A stretch of DNA of 64,000 bases from Nocardioides aurantiacus (GTDB taxonomy: Bacteria > Actinomycetota > Actinomycetes > Propionibacteriales > Nocardioidaceae): positions 1,860,001-1,924,000 of the forward strand of contig NZ_RKHO01000001.1 of assembly GCF_003752505.1 (NCBI RefSeq), written 5' to 3'. The notes beneath the pieces are model-generated. The model worked only from the letters and a program-made list of their open reading frames with translations. It did no database searches and was not told where the DNA came from. Shown here one piece after another: positions 34,383-43,343 of the stretch (position 1 is the stretch's first letter; each line of letters opens with the position of its first letter). A program made the translations under genes and the position numbers.

Positions 34383-34486
34383 GCCGCGCACGTGAGTCCA
34401 ACCCGCCTCAGAAAACGCATAACCATTCCGGTCTGCGGCGACGCGAACGCTCACACTTGCCGGGGGATGTAGCCCCTGTCGAAGAC

Positions 34487-34527
34487 GACAGCAGGGCGGG
34501 AACCACTAGTGTTCCCGCCCTGCTGTC
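34487..34527. terminator. Strong perfect hairpin, probable bidirectional terminator
   Basis: The arms GACAGCAGGGCGGGAAC (34487-34503) and its exact reverse complement (34511-34527) form a 17-bp stem with a 7-base loop (CACTAGT). No T-tract follows, which is common in actinomycetes. It lies about 105 bases past the frameshifted gene and just before repeats that look like an IS end. Confidence 0.7.
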
Positions 34528-34544
34528 ACTCACCACTCTTCGAC

Positions 34545-34627
34545 TTGTCGCAAACTGGCGTCATTCCGTCTCAGTCTGATGGCAAAACGTCTCAGTTACG
34601 TGGCAAACCTGTCGCACTTCGGTGTCA
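34545..34627. mobile_element. Repeat array resembling an insertion-sequence terminus (relic)
   Basis: Two 21-base modules, GTCTCAGTCTGATGGCAAAA at 34568 and GTCTCAGTTACGTGGCAAAC at 34589, sit between two TGTCGCA...GGNGTCA modules (34545-34562 and 34610-34627). Multiple terminal repeats of this GTCTCAGT/TGGCAAA type occur at ends of IS21-like elements. No transposase is present, so this is a solo end left behind by a lost element. It overlaps the apparent start of the LuxR gene. Confidence 0.5.
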
Positions 34628-34978
34628 CTTGACAGCCAGCTCGAGCGAGACGAGCACAACGTGCCCGTCCTGACCGGTTACCTGATCGACCTCACCGATC
34701 GTGAGGGCGAGCGGTGGCACCAGCTCAGCGTGTCTTCGGCCGGCGATGGCCCGACACAAGTCGCTTGGAGCAGCGAACACGGTCTGTCACCGCGGGAAAC
34801 GCAAGTGCTCCTGCTCATAGCGCAGGGGTACTCCAATGAGGGAATCGCCCGTCACCTGTTCCTCAGCATCAACTCCGTCAAGACCTACGTCCGAACCGCC
34901 TACTACAAGATCGGTGCGCAGCGCCGGGTTCAAGCAGCGCTGTGGGTGCATCAGCACATCACGTCATCGGTGCCGTGA
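34622..34978 (+). CDS. LuxR-type HTH protein, probably truncated at the N-terminus
   Basis: A 118-residue frame starting at GTG 34622. The C-terminal half is a complete LuxR/FixJ DNA-binding domain: LSPRETQVLLLIAQGYSNEGIARHL and SINSVKTYVRTAYYKIGAQRRVQAALW. The N-terminal part (VLTGYLIDLTDREGERWHQLSV) is not a receiver domain. Because the GTG lies inside IS-terminus-like repeats, the original 5' end was probably replaced. It may still bind DNA but has lost any phosphorylation input. Confidence 0.7.
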   Translation: MSLDSQLERDEHNVPVLTGYLIDLTDREGERWHQLSVSSAGDGPTQVAWSSEHGLSPRETQVLLLIAQGYSNEGIARHLFLSINSVKTYVRTAYYKIGAQRRVQAALWVHQHITSSVP

Positions 34979-35223
34979 GCAGCACGCAAGACGATCAGGA
35001 GTGGGTGGGCCAGCTAACTTCGAGATTCTCACGCGCACCAGTGCCCCTCAACAACGCCCTCTTCGCGACGTGTCGAGTGGTTCACCGAGTCATGCTCGGT
35101 CCGCCTCCCAGCTTTGGAGTCTGTGAGAGGCGGCGACATCTCTGGCTGAGTTTCAATCGGGCCACGGAGCGCTGGTGGTCGGCCCGTCAGCCGCCGGTGC
35201 TGTGCCTACAGCCGCCGGTCGTG

Positions 35224-35514
35224 TCAGCGGATAGCGTCTAGGGCGTTCTCGACTTCGACGATGTGAAATACGCAAGTCCAGCGCGTTGTCCCGCGTTTGC
35301 AGTTGAACTCAGCACCGATGGTCTCAGCGCCACCTCCATCCCCCTGCGACGAAACCCAAGTAGCGCGCCCGCCGTGACACCCGCTCACAGTGACGGTAGA
35401 CGGGCCGAGGTGCGTCGTACGCCGGCTCAGGTCGGCATCGCTCCGGCTGCTCACGCTCGTCGGTGTGGACGTCGCGCACCAGCTGGTCACAAGTAGCTCG
35501 ACCTGCCTCGCCAT
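35224..35514 (-). CDS. Hypothetical protein
   Basis: A 96-residue frame from ATG 35514 with GC-rich third positions. It contains three cysteines in its second half (SGCHGGRATW, FNCKRGTTRWTCVFHIVEV), a C...C-x(8)-C-like spacing with tryptophans that could form a small beta domain. No signal peptide. It lies alone between the LuxR gene and the SDR gene. Family not recognised. Confidence 0.45.
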   Translation of the reverse strand: MARQVELLVTSWCATSTPTSVSSRSDADLSRRTTHLGPSTVTVSGCHGGRATWVSSQGDGGGAETIGAEFNCKRGTTRWTCVFHIVEVENALDAIR

Positions 35515-35565
35515 GACCGCGCTCGACGGTACTAACCCGCATCCAGACCGGTGGGCAGCCTAAAG

Positions 35566-36456
35566 TCAGCGGAGCTGTCCCCACACGTGGGGCCAGCGGC
35601 CGCGAACGGCCTCGTGCTCGGGTACCGGCTCGAGCACGTTGCCTGCCCCGGGGGCGGCGTCCTTCCCGTCGAGGCCCATCCGAGCCATCAGCGGCGTCAC
35701 CAGGGCGTCGAAGACACCGGGCAGCAGCCGGAAGCCGGCGACCATGGCCGGGTTGCCGCCTCCTACGTTCTTGTCGCGACGCGGCTCGTCGAGGGCCGCG
35801 ATGCACGCCTCGGCGACCTTCTCGGGGGTGGTGACGGGCGGCGGCGGGTTGCCGTGGTGGCCGATCCAGGTCGCCGCGAGGTCGTAGATCGGGGTGTCGA
35901 CGCCGCCCGGGGACACCAGGGAGACCTCGACCCCGGGCAGGCTGCGGGCCTCGATCTGCAGGGCCCGTGCCAGGCCGGCGACGCCCCACTTGCTGGTGGC
36001 GTACGGCGACATCCACGGCGTTGAGATCTTGCCGAGCACCGACCCCAGCAGCACCAGCGACCCGCCGCGGCGCTCCTCGAAGTGCCGCAGGGCCGCCCGG
36101 GCGACGTTGGCCGTGCCGACCAGGTTGGTGCGCAGCACGCCCTCGAAGACCTCGGGAGGCACGTCCTGGAACCGGCCGTACGCCGCGACGCCGGCCGCGT
36201 GGACGACGCCGTCCAGCCCGTCGTGCGCCGACACGGCCGCCGCGAACGTCGCCGCCACCGCCTCGTGGTCGCCGACGTCGGTCGGGAGCACCAGCGTGTC
36301 CCGCGCGCCGCGGGCGTCGCACTCGCGGGCGACCTCCTCAAGCACCCCCTGCGACCGCGAGACCAGGACCAGGCGGGCCCCCTCGCCGGCGAGGCGGTGG
36401 GCGGTGGCTCGGCCGATCCCCGAGGAGGCGCCGGTGACCAGGACGCGATGCTTCAC
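35566..36456 (-). CDS. Short-chain dehydrogenase/reductase (SDR)
   Basis: GTG 36456 overlaps the alcohol dehydrogenase stop (GTGA). The 296-residue protein has the classical SDR pattern: VTGASSGIGRATAHRL (nucleotide binding), VVHAAGVAAYG (NAG-like), LLGSVLGKIS with the catalytic Ser, and SPYATSKWGVAGL with the Tyr/Lys pair, then LVSPGGVDTP. It reduces or oxidises a carbonyl/alcohol with NAD(P). It has an extra C-terminal region of about 60 residues after the core (FRLLPGVFDALVTPLMARMG). Its coupling to the upstream dehydrogenase suggests a joint pathway for an aldehyde or alcohol. Confidence 0.9.
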   Translation of the reverse strand: MKHRVLVTGASSGIGRATAHRLAGEGARLVLVSRSQGVLEEVARECDARGARDTLVLPTDVGDHEAVAATFAAAVSAHDGLDGVVHAAGVAAYGRFQDVPPEVFEGVLRTNLVGTANVARAALRHFEERRGGSLVLLGSVLGKISTPWMSPYATSKWGVAGLARALQIEARSLPGVEVSLVSPGGVDTPIYDLAATWIGHHGNPPPPVTTPEKVAEACIAALDEPRRDKNVGGGNPAMVAGFRLLPGVFDALVTPLMARMGLDGKDAAPGAGNVLEPVPEHEAVRGRWPHVWGQLR

Positions 36457-37637
36457 GGCTTCAGCACCACCTTGATGCAGCCGTCCTGCTTCTTCTGGAA
36501 GATGTCGTAGCCGTGCGGTGCCTGCTCCAGCGGCAGGTGGTGGGTGGTCAGGTCGAGCGTGCCGAGCGGGTCGGAGTCGTCGAGGACCGCAGGCATGATG
36601 TCGTCGATCCAGCGCTTCACGTGGCACTGGCCGAAATGCATCGTGATGCCCCGGTCGAACATCTCCATCATCGGCATCGGGTCCACCTCCCCGCCGTACA
36701 CGCCGCTGACCGACACGGTGCCGCCGCGGCGTACTCCCTTGATGGCGGAGTGCAGCGCGCCCAGGCGGTCGAGCGCCATCTTGTCGGCCATGGGAGCGGC
36801 CACCGCGTCCGGCAGCGCGCCGACGATGCCGTGCGCCAGCTTGCCGAACGGGGAGTCGTGCGCCTCCATGCCGACCGCCTCGACCACGCCGTCGGGACCA
36901 CGCCCGTCGACGAGCTCGATCAGAGCGGCTCCAACGTCGTCGATGTCGGTGTTGTCGAGCGTCTCGATGCCGTGGCGCTGGGCCATGGCGAGCCGCTCGG
37001 GCACCCGGTCGATGCCGATGACCCGGGAGGCGCCCAGGTGCTTGGCGATACGGGTCGCGAACTGGCCCACCGGGCCGAGCCCGAACACCGCGACGGTGCT
37101 GCCCTCCTGCACGTCGGCCCACTTCACCGCCTGCCAGGCCGTCGGGATGATGTCGGAGAGGAACAGGAACCGCTCGTCGGGCTCATCGGAGGGCACCGGG
37201 ATCGGACCGAACTGCGCCTGCGGGACCCGGAGGTACTCCGCCTGCCCGCCGGGCACCGCACCGTAGAGGTCGGTGTAGCCGAACAGCGTCGCGCCCTTGC
37301 CGGTCTTCCGGTTCTGCGTCGTCTCGCACTGCGCCATCAGGCCGCGGGTGCACATCCAGCAGTGACCGCAGGAGATGTTGAACGGCACCACCACCCGGTC
37401 TCCGGGCTTGATGTGGGTGACCTCGGACCCGACCTCCTCCACGATGCCCATCGGCTCGTGGCCGAGGACGTCACCGGTGTGCAGGAACGGGCCGAGCACC
37501 TCCATCAGGTGCAGGTCGGAACCGCAGATCGCCGACGAGGTCACCCTGACGATCGCGTCGGTCGGCTGCTCGATCCGCGGGTCCGGGACGTCGTCCACCC
37601 GCAGGTCGCGCTTGCCGTGGAAGGTGAGAGCTCGCAT
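36453..37637 (-). CDS. Zinc-dependent alcohol dehydrogenase, formaldehyde-dehydrogenase-like
   Basis: ATG 37637 gives a 394-residue protein. MRALTFHGKRDLRVDDVPDP and AICGSDLHL begin the catalytic domain. GHEPMGIVEEVG carries the zinc-ligand His/Glu, and the structural zinc loop is present (SCGHCWMCTRGLMAQCE). VAVFGLGPVGQFATRIAKHLG is the Rossmann NAD-binding motif. A long insertion between Rossmann and catalytic parts (AHDSPFGKLAHGIVGALPDAV) is typical of the glutathione-independent formaldehyde dehydrogenase branch. It forms a two-gene operon with the downstream SDR. Substrates other than formaldehyde are possible. Confidence 0.9.
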   Translation of the reverse strand: MRALTFHGKRDLRVDDVPDPRIEQPTDAIVRVTSSAICGSDLHLMEVLGPFLHTGDVLGHEPMGIVEEVGSEVTHIKPGDRVVVPFNISCGHCWMCTRGLMAQCETTQNRKTGKGATLFGYTDLYGAVPGGQAEYLRVPQAQFGPIPVPSDEPDERFLFLSDIIPTAWQAVKWADVQEGSTVAVFGLGPVGQFATRIAKHLGASRVIGIDRVPERLAMAQRHGIETLDNTDIDDVGAALIELVDGRGPDGVVEAVGMEAHDSPFGKLAHGIVGALPDAVAAPMADKMALDRLGALHSAIKGVRRGGTVSVSGVYGGEVDPMPMMEMFDRGITMHFGQCHVKRWIDDIMPAVLDDSDPLGTLDLTTHHLPLEQAPHGYDIFQKKQDGCIKVVLKP

Positions 37638-38118
37638 CAGGGGGCCTCCGTGTCGTGGGCTCCTTCTGTTCCCGATGCTCGTCTGGCTACTCGACGCGCC
37701 CGCACATTGCCCAAGCCCGTTCACGGCCCCGAGCCACGCCGCGCGGGTGCGACTCGGCGCGAAACCTTCTGCAGCCTCTTCGGGCAAGTCTGTGGGTCCG
37801 GAACAACGTGGTGTACGCCGCCCACCCCACTGTCGGACGCTGGCGACCGCGGCGCAATGCCGCGGGTGCAGTTGCCGGACTGTATTGGAATCCGGACGTG
37901 GCGGGCGTGCTGGTCGGCGTTCATTCAGTGGATGCACTTAGCCCTATGCAGTCGTCGGCGGACGGCGCGACATCTCTCATCGGTAGTTCAGTTGGCTGGG
38001 ATAGCGAGCTCGAGCCCACGCGGTGCTCGGGCCAGAACGTTGGGCGTGCACTACCTTCAATGCGTCTGCCCCGAGCCCGAGCGCAGAAGTTGGACTACTG
38101 CCACTTTCAGGAGCCTGC
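37638..38118. other. Intergenic stretch without a recognised gene
   Basis: This stretch lies between divergent units, the dehydrogenase operon and the DJ-1-like gene, and should hold both promoters. Open frames exist on both strands but read as arginine/serine-rich shadow translations. No clear palindrome or repeat was noticed. Confidence 0.35.
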
Positions 38119-38661
38119 GTGGACCTGTTCCTCGCCCGACGGACCATTGGGTTCGTCACCGCCCAGGACGGCGTGGATGACGCTGAGCTCACCGGCACAC
38201 TTCAGGCAACCCAGTCCGCAGGAGCAAGGACCGTGCTCATCGCCCCTCAGTTCGGCCGCGTCCGCACGGTGCGTGACGGCGACCATGCCAACACCTACAC
38301 GGTGGACCTGACTCTTTCATCCTGCGAGTGCCAACAACTGGATGCGCTCGTGCTGCCTGATGGAGCCGAGAACTCGAAGGCCCTGCGCGAGGACTCGCGC
38401 ACAGCAGGCTTCGTCGGAGACTTCGCACGCACTGGCCGCCCCCTGGGAGCGTTCGGCTACGCCATCTGGTCGCTGCTTGACGCGGACCTCCTCAAGGGCC
38501 GCCATGCCACTTCCCACCCGGCGATACGGGACGAGGTCGAACGCGCTGGCGCTCACTGGCACAACCGACGTGTCGTGGTGGACGACCCCATCATCACTAG
38601 CCGAGCTGCCAGCGACGTCGACGCCTTTAACTTGCAGCTCCTGGCACTTCTAGATCGTTAG
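38119..38661 (+). CDS. DJ-1/PfpI-like protein lacking the usual nucleophile
   Basis: GTG 38119, with a CAGGAG ribosome-binding site 6 bases upstream, starts a 180-residue protein. It keeps the family frame: a first strand IGFVTAQDGVDDAELTGTLQ, VLIAPQFGRVRTV, then DALVLPDGAENSKALREDSRTAGFVGDFARTGRPLGAF, and a late GAHWHNRRVVVDDPIITS. In typical members the segment after 'P-(I/L)-A-A' is I-C-H-G with the catalytic Cys; here it reads GAFGYAIWSLL, so the Cys is missing. It is thus probably a non-enzymatic or chaperone/sensor variant. Confidence 0.75.
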   Translation: MDLFLARRTIGFVTAQDGVDDAELTGTLQATQSAGARTVLIAPQFGRVRTVRDGDHANTYTVDLTLSSCECQQLDALVLPDGAENSKALREDSRTAGFVGDFARTGRPLGAFGYAIWSLLDADLLKGRHATSHPAIRDEVERAGAHWHNRRVVVDDPIITSRAASDVDAFNLQLLALLDR

Positions 38662-39096
38662 GCGAAACCGACGGGGCGCTACGCACAGGGTCAGGTCGCC
38701 GTGACATGGGGCCGGCCCCGCAGCTTGTTCGCTACGGGACCGGTGGAACCGGGCGCCACCCGGTTACGCCCGCCGGCGCCCACCGGGATGAAGAATTTTG
38801 GGGCGGGTCGCAGCGGGGTTGGCTCGCCAAGTTTCCCTGACGAGGTGGATGGTCCGGCGGTGTCGACTTCTGGCAGCCATTGCCGCTGTGAGCTGCGTCA
38901 TACCGCGCGCCCTCCAGGGTCGGTCAGGTGCGGTTGCCCAGGGCGCACGATGTGCCCCGCGTGCGCTCGGGACACCTTGCTGACCGCCGGGACCCTCCTC
39001 CTGCGGTCGCCGCTTGAGCGGTAGTCCTCAATCGCGCCTTTGGGCCACGAAGGTCGCCGTTTTGCTCCACCATCCCTATGGCTCTGGTAGATATGA
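38662..39096. other. Intergenic stretch without a recognised gene
   Basis: Nothing recognisable on either strand. The right end must contain the promoter of the histidine kinase gene. Confidence 0.35.
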
Positions 39097-41175
39097 GTGG
39101 TGAAGCCTGGAATCAGGGTGCGTGATTCCAGTCGGCTGCGGGCTGCTGGCCGGTCAGTTGGCTTCTTCCTCGCCTCATTCGGCGCAAGCTATGTGGGCGC
39201 ACTGACCTTCTATGAGCCCGCCCAGATCAGTCTTATCTGGCCCCTGAGCGGTGTGGCTCTGGTCTGGCTGATGACCGCCACTCCACGGCAGGTTGTGCCA
39301 GACCTCCTCCTCCTCGGCTTAGCCGCCGCACTGTCAGTGCAGCTAGCAATTGGCGGTCGGGATCTCGCTCTTGTCGGCGCAGCGTTGGCGGTTGCTCCCA
39401 CACTCGCCATGCTTGCGGTGCTCCGGCGGGCGGGACATTGGCCCCGCCGATCCATGAGCGAGCCCGTACTGCAAACACTCCAGGACCTGGTCCCGTTCGG
39501 TGGCGCGCTTGTGGTGGGCGGGCTAACGACGGCCCTGTTGCGCGCTTCCGGGCTCGGACTTCTAGAACCTTCTGGGCTGGCCAACGCTGTCCTGACCTCT
39601 GTGCGTTTTGTTGCCTGGACCTTCACCATCGGCACCTTGGTCGCAATCTGGGTCGACCGCCCGCACCAACGGACAGCCCCTATCTCGACCCGGCGCCGCG
39701 TGCGTCTGCTGGAGTGGATGCTTACCACCCTGGGAGCCGTGTGGGCTGTCTGGCTCAGCTTTGTATCAGAGGACCGCCTGCCGGCCATCTACCCGTTGTT
39801 CTTGGTCGTTGTCTGGGCCTCCTTGAGGACCAGCCTGCGCGTCGCAGTCAGTTTGAGTGCTCTGATCGGCCTTGCCGGCGTGGTCTTGACACTCGCTCGC
39901 ATCGGACCGTTCGCGGCCGTGACTGAACCGCGGACGGGGGCGGTCCTGGCACAAGGTTTCGTCGTCTGCATGGTCTTGGTGGCTCTGGTGCTCTCGTTGT
40001 CCCTACGCGATCGACATTCAGCTCTCGCTCAAGCGGAACGGGAAGGTGACATCGCCCGTGACCGAGCTGCACTGTTGGACGCCGTACTGACGAACATCGA
40101 GGAGGGCATCCTCGTTGTTCAGGACGACGACCAGATCATGTTGGGCAACGCAGCAAGTCAGCACCTACTCCCCCATCTGTTAGACGCAAGTGCATTCAAG
40201 TTGCCAGATGCGCACAGCCCGCACACCCTCACTTCTGCCGACGGCAACCCACTCAATTACGACTCGTTGCCGACTCGACTGGTGCTCACGAACCGATATG
40301 ACGGCGCCCGCGATGTCGGCGTGCGACGCAACGGCAAACTGACACGAACTCTTGAGGTGAAGGCGACCAACTTGCCAACACATTCGTCTGACGACCATGC
40401 ACGCGCCGTTGTCACTCTGCGCGACGTAACTACGGAACGAGAAGAGCGCTCCGAACTGGAGGCGTTCGCTGGAGTGGTCGCTCACGACCTCGCGAACCCG
40501 CTGACAATCATCGTCGGCTGGTCGGAAGCGCTGCTGGAGCTGTCTGACGATTCAGCTTCGCTCGACGCCACCCAGTTGCGTGAGTTGGCTGGCCGCCTAC
40601 TCGGTGCGTCTTCACACATGCAGATGTTCATCAACGACTTGCTGGCCTACACGCTTAGCCGGCACGACGTTTTGCAGTCCACCACCGTGGACCTGTCTGA
40701 GATGTGTCGCAGCATCTCGTCGCTACGCGACGTTGCCAGCCACGTAGACATCGGTGCCGGGATACAAGTCCACGGTGACGCCGCGCTGTTGCGGCAACTC
40801 CTCGACAACTTGCTCGCAAACGCGATGAAGTACACCGTTCCCGGCTCCACGCCGCAGGTGAGCGTCACGGCCGCAGGGGATCACCAGCAGGTGACCGTCT
40901 CCATCCAGGACAACGGCATCGGCATCAGCGCAGAGGAACAAGACCGCGTTTTCGATGACTTCTTTCGGGCCAGCACGGTCCGTAGCACTTACAGGGGAAC
41001 AGGCCTCGGCCTAGCCATTTGTAAGCGCGTCGTGAGCCGTCATGGCGGTGAGATCTGGGTGGATCATTCAGTGACAGCACCGGAACCGAACCACGGCACA
41101 CGGGTCTGCTTCACGATCCCCACGGGACCTAGGCAGGAGCATGTGCTGCCGGCGGCGGGCCTCCCGGTGGTGTAG
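39097..41175 (+). CDS. MASE1-domain sensor histidine kinase
   Basis: A 692-residue membrane kinase starting with tandem GTG codons at 39097. Residues of about 20-310 are a MASE1-type sensory domain with eight or so membrane helices (FFLASFGASYVGAL, ISLIWPLSGVALVWL and others). A PAS-like domain follows (AVLTNIEEGILVVQDDDQIMLGN), then the dimerisation/phosphoacceptor domain FAGVVAHDLANPLTIIVGWSEAL with its His, and an ATPase domain with N (LLANAMKYTV), G1 (IQDNGIGI), F (FFRA) and G2 (YRGTGLGLAI) boxes. It should phosphorylate a response regulator; the lone receiver at 41622 is the nearest candidate. Confidence 0.9.
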   Translation: MVKPGIRVRDSSRLRAAGRSVGFFLASFGASYVGALTFYEPAQISLIWPLSGVALVWLMTATPRQVVPDLLLLGLAAALSVQLAIGGRDLALVGAALAVAPTLAMLAVLRRAGHWPRRSMSEPVLQTLQDLVPFGGALVVGGLTTALLRASGLGLLEPSGLANAVLTSVRFVAWTFTIGTLVAIWVDRPHQRTAPISTRRRVRLLEWMLTTLGAVWAVWLSFVSEDRLPAIYPLFLVVVWASLRTSLRVAVSLSALIGLAGVVLTLARIGPFAAVTEPRTGAVLAQGFVVCMVLVALVLSLSLRDRHSALAQAEREGDIARDRAALLDAVLTNIEEGILVVQDDDQIMLGNAASQHLLPHLLDASAFKLPDAHSPHTLTSADGNPLNYDSLPTRLVLTNRYDGARDVGVRRNGKLTRTLEVKATNLPTHSSDDHARAVVTLRDVTTEREERSELEAFAGVVAHDLANPLTIIVGWSEALLELSDDSASLDATQLRELAGRLLGASSHMQMFINDLLAYTLSRHDVLQSTTVDLSEMCRSISSLRDVASHVDIGAGIQVHGDAALLRQLLDNLLANAMKYTVPGSTPQVSVTAAGDHQQVTVSIQDNGIGISAEEQDRVFDDFFRASTVRSTYRGTGLGLAICKRVVSRHGGEIWVDHSVTAPEPNHGTRVCFTIPTGPRQEHVLPAAGLPVV

Positions 41176-41621
41176 TCGGGCTGCTGCCCTCAAAATTGAG
41201 TAGGGAAAGGCGGGTTGTGAACTTGCCTCACCGAGTCGACCAAGGAGCAGGTGAGGCAGCCAGCCGCTGCGTCTGCAGAACATCAGAGTGGCTGCAGGTC
41301 GCGGCCACGTAGGTGCTCAAAGCGAGAACCACGAGGGCGCGTAGGGCTAGACCACATCGGCGGCATAACCACGCCAAATGCACAGCAGCCCCGGGCGCCC
41401 GTACCGTCTGTGGCGTGCAAATTCGACAACTACTCGTGCGCGTTGGCACGCACCAGCGAAGTGCTGGGGATGGCCCTAGGCCGGGCGCCATCACTCTTGG
41501 AGACGGTTCACTCACAGCGCGCCGCACAACGTGGACCGCGACGCATCGTTCTTGGCAGCCAAAGCCAGCCCAGCAACGAACTCCCGCCTCGACCGACAAC
41601 CCACCCGACGTTGAGTCAGAC
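41176..41621. other. Intergenic stretch between kinase and receiver genes
   Basis: No gene was recognised. The stretch holds an inverted repeat described separately. Open frames crossing it on either strand have no natural protein pattern. The receiver gene probably has its own promoter here. Confidence 0.35.
41224..41258. terminator. Possible hairpin downstream of the histidine kinase
   Basis: TGCCTCACC (41224-41232) pairs perfectly with GGTGAGGCA (41250-41258) across a 17-base loop. It lies about 50 bases after the kinase stop, so it may terminate that transcript. The long loop and lack of a T-tract make this uncertain; a protein-binding palindrome is an alternative. Confidence 0.4.
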
Positions 41622-42038
41622 ATGCAGACAACTGCCGCAATGCCCACCGTCGAGCCCTCGGTGGGTTCGCGCACAGTGCTCATAGTCGACGACGTCGAGG
41701 AGTCACGCGACCTGCTCATGTGGCAACTGGAGCGCGACTCGCAACTGCATGTGATCGGTCAGGCCGCCGACGGTCAGGAGGCGGTAGCTCGCGCCGCCGA
41801 ACTTCAACCAGACCTGGTCGTTCTCGACCTGAACATGCCCAGACGCGACGGGCTGACGACCATTCCACAGTTGTACAACGTGGCGCCCCGCACCCGAGTC
41901 GTAGTCCTAACCAGCTACAACTCTCAGGAAGCCTTGCACGCGGCCGCCGATCTCGGAGCAGTGAAGTGCCTTCTCAAAGGCATGCGCCGCGCCGACTTGC
42001 TCAGTGCCCTTCACCGGGCACTAGGGCTAGCTGACTGA
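41622..42038 (+). CDS. Stand-alone response regulator receiver domain protein
   Basis: ATG 41622 (alternative 41640) gives a 139-residue protein that is a single CheY-like domain: SRTVLIVDDVEESRDLL (acidic pocket), PDLVVLDLNMPRRDG (phospho-acceptor Asp), VVVLTSYNS (switch Thr) and AVKCLLKGMRRADLLSAL (Lys). No output domain follows. Single-domain regulators act by protein contact, for example in phosphorelays. Being 450 bases behind the MASE1 kinase, it may receive its phosphate. Confidence 0.85.
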   Translation: MQTTAAMPTVEPSVGSRTVLIVDDVEESRDLLMWQLERDSQLHVIGQAADGQEAVARAAELQPDLVVLDLNMPRRDGLTTIPQLYNVAPRTRVVVLTSYNSQEALHAAADLGAVKCLLKGMRRADLLSALHRALGLAD

Positions 42039-42507
42039 GGCACTTGAACTCAAGGCGCCCGGCAGACGTCGTGGCCCCGAATTGACGCCACTGACGACTC
42101 AGTTGCCGGTGTCGTTCACCAGGAACTGGATGGTCGCGCGCCCATCGAGAGATGCGAGTTAAAGCCACGTCATTACCGTGATCCTGCGGTGCTGTGCACC
42201 TCATCGACCCGCTTCAACTTCGGCAACGGACGGCCGAGGAGGCAGTTCTGGGCGTCGACCCACGCGTCAGGCGCCGACAGCGGGGCAGGGTTCGTCAACA
42301 CCCCTCTCGGTACTCAACAATGGACTCAGGAACGGCCGACAGGTAGGTCGCCGCTACCTCACCGAACCGACGGAATGGGCTTGAGACATCTCGGGGGGAG
42401 GGGATACCAAAGACGGTTCGACGCCGGCCGCCCCGATGCATGATATAGAACTTGCGCGTACCGGATGTGCCGAGTACCGTAATGGCCCTGATCGTCGGAA
42501 GGACACG
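42039..42507. other. Intergenic stretch without a recognised gene
   Basis: No coding pattern was convincing here. The right end contains the ribosome-binding region (GGAAGGACAC) and presumably the autoregulated promoter of the TetR gene. Confidence 0.35.
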
Positions 42508-43191
42508 ATGGCCGCCAAGCGAGCGCCGGACCAGGTCGAGAGTGCGCTGGGTGGGGAGGGTGCCGGGGGCGCCGAGGCATCCGTCCCGACCAGGGTCGGT
42601 CGCAAGCGGGACCACTCGCGTGATGTGGCCATCTTGGAGGCCACGCTTGATGTACTCGCCGAGGTCGGCTACGCAGGCCTCACGATCGACCTCGTCGCGT
42701 CCCGGGCAAAGGCTGGCAAGGGGGCCGTCTACCGTCGTTGGTCCTCGAAAGAGGAGATGGTCCTCGAGGCTGTTGCACGAACGCGGCCCGGCGAGGTGTC
42801 GAAGGAAGAGTTGCCCGACACCGGGACGCTTCGCGGTGATCTCCTCGCACTGTTCAAGCCCCAACCGCGCGAGGAGACCGAGAGGCGGATGAAGGTGATG
42901 GCCGCACTGGCCTCCATGGTCCTCATGCATCCAGACTTCGACGCAGCGGTTAATGACACGATGGTGGCGTCGTGGGCTGATTCCTACCGCGTCTTGATGC
43001 GACGCGCCGCCCAACGCGGTGAGATCTCAACCAGCGCTGACATCGACACCATTGCCGACGTCATTCCGTCGGTTGCCGCATACCGTGCCCTGATTCAGCG
43101 ACGAGCGTTCGAGAGCGATTTCCTGACGACGTGGATCGACGGAGTGATTCTTCCAGCCCTGATGCATGGAGCGGTCGCGACCGAAGACTGA
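42508..43191 (+). CDS. TetR-family transcriptional regulator
   Basis: ATG 42508 has a GGAAGGAC ribosome-binding site. The 227-residue protein has a disordered N-terminus (about 35 residues), then the TetR DNA-binding domain: RDVAILEATLDVLAEVGYAGLTID, LVASRAKAGKGAVYRRWSSKEEMVLEAV. A C-terminal ligand-binding helical domain with the TetR_C-type pattern follows (MKVMAALASMVLMHPDFDAAVND). The effector is unknown. No transporter is adjacent; the convergent DUF1761 gene is not an obvious target. Confidence 0.9.
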   Translation: MAAKRAPDQVESALGGEGAGGAEASVPTRVGRKRDHSRDVAILEATLDVLAEVGYAGLTIDLVASRAKAGKGAVYRRWSSKEEMVLEAVARTRPGEVSKEELPDTGTLRGDLLALFKPQPREETERRMKVMAALASMVLMHPDFDAAVNDTMVASWADSYRVLMRRAAQRGEISTSADIDTIADVIPSVAAYRALIQRRAFESDFLTTWIDGVILPALMHGAVATED

Positions 43192-43298
43192 AGGTGTCGC
43201 GTGCTCACTGACTTCCACACGGCGACGGAGGTGTGGGGTGCCGGCCACCAGTGGACCAACACGCTTCTTGCGTAGTTATCTAGGTCGAGCGCGCAAAA

Positions 43299-43337
43299 GC
43301 CCGCAAGGCCAGTCCGAGCCGGACGGGCCTTGCGGGC
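43299..43337. terminator. Bidirectional rho-independent-like terminator
   Basis: GCCCGCAAGGCC (43299-43310) pairs with GGCCTTGCGGGC (43326-43337), with an inner GTCC/GGAC extension after one mismatch. On the minus strand the hairpin is followed by CTTTTGCG, a short T-tract. It sits between the convergent TetR and DUF1761 genes and serves both. Confidence 0.8.
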
Positions 43338-43343
43338 GTGCGC

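Noticed and set aside
35566-37122. 518-codon minus-strand frame and similar long frames over the dehydrogenase genes
   Set aside because: Only the part from GTG 36456 is SDR; the upstream part is an antiframe read-through of the alcohol dehydrogenase gene, typical of high-GC DNA.
36513-38180. 555-codon plus-strand frame
   Set aside because: Antisense to the zinc alcohol dehydrogenase; His/Arg/Asp-rich shadow protein with no natural pattern.
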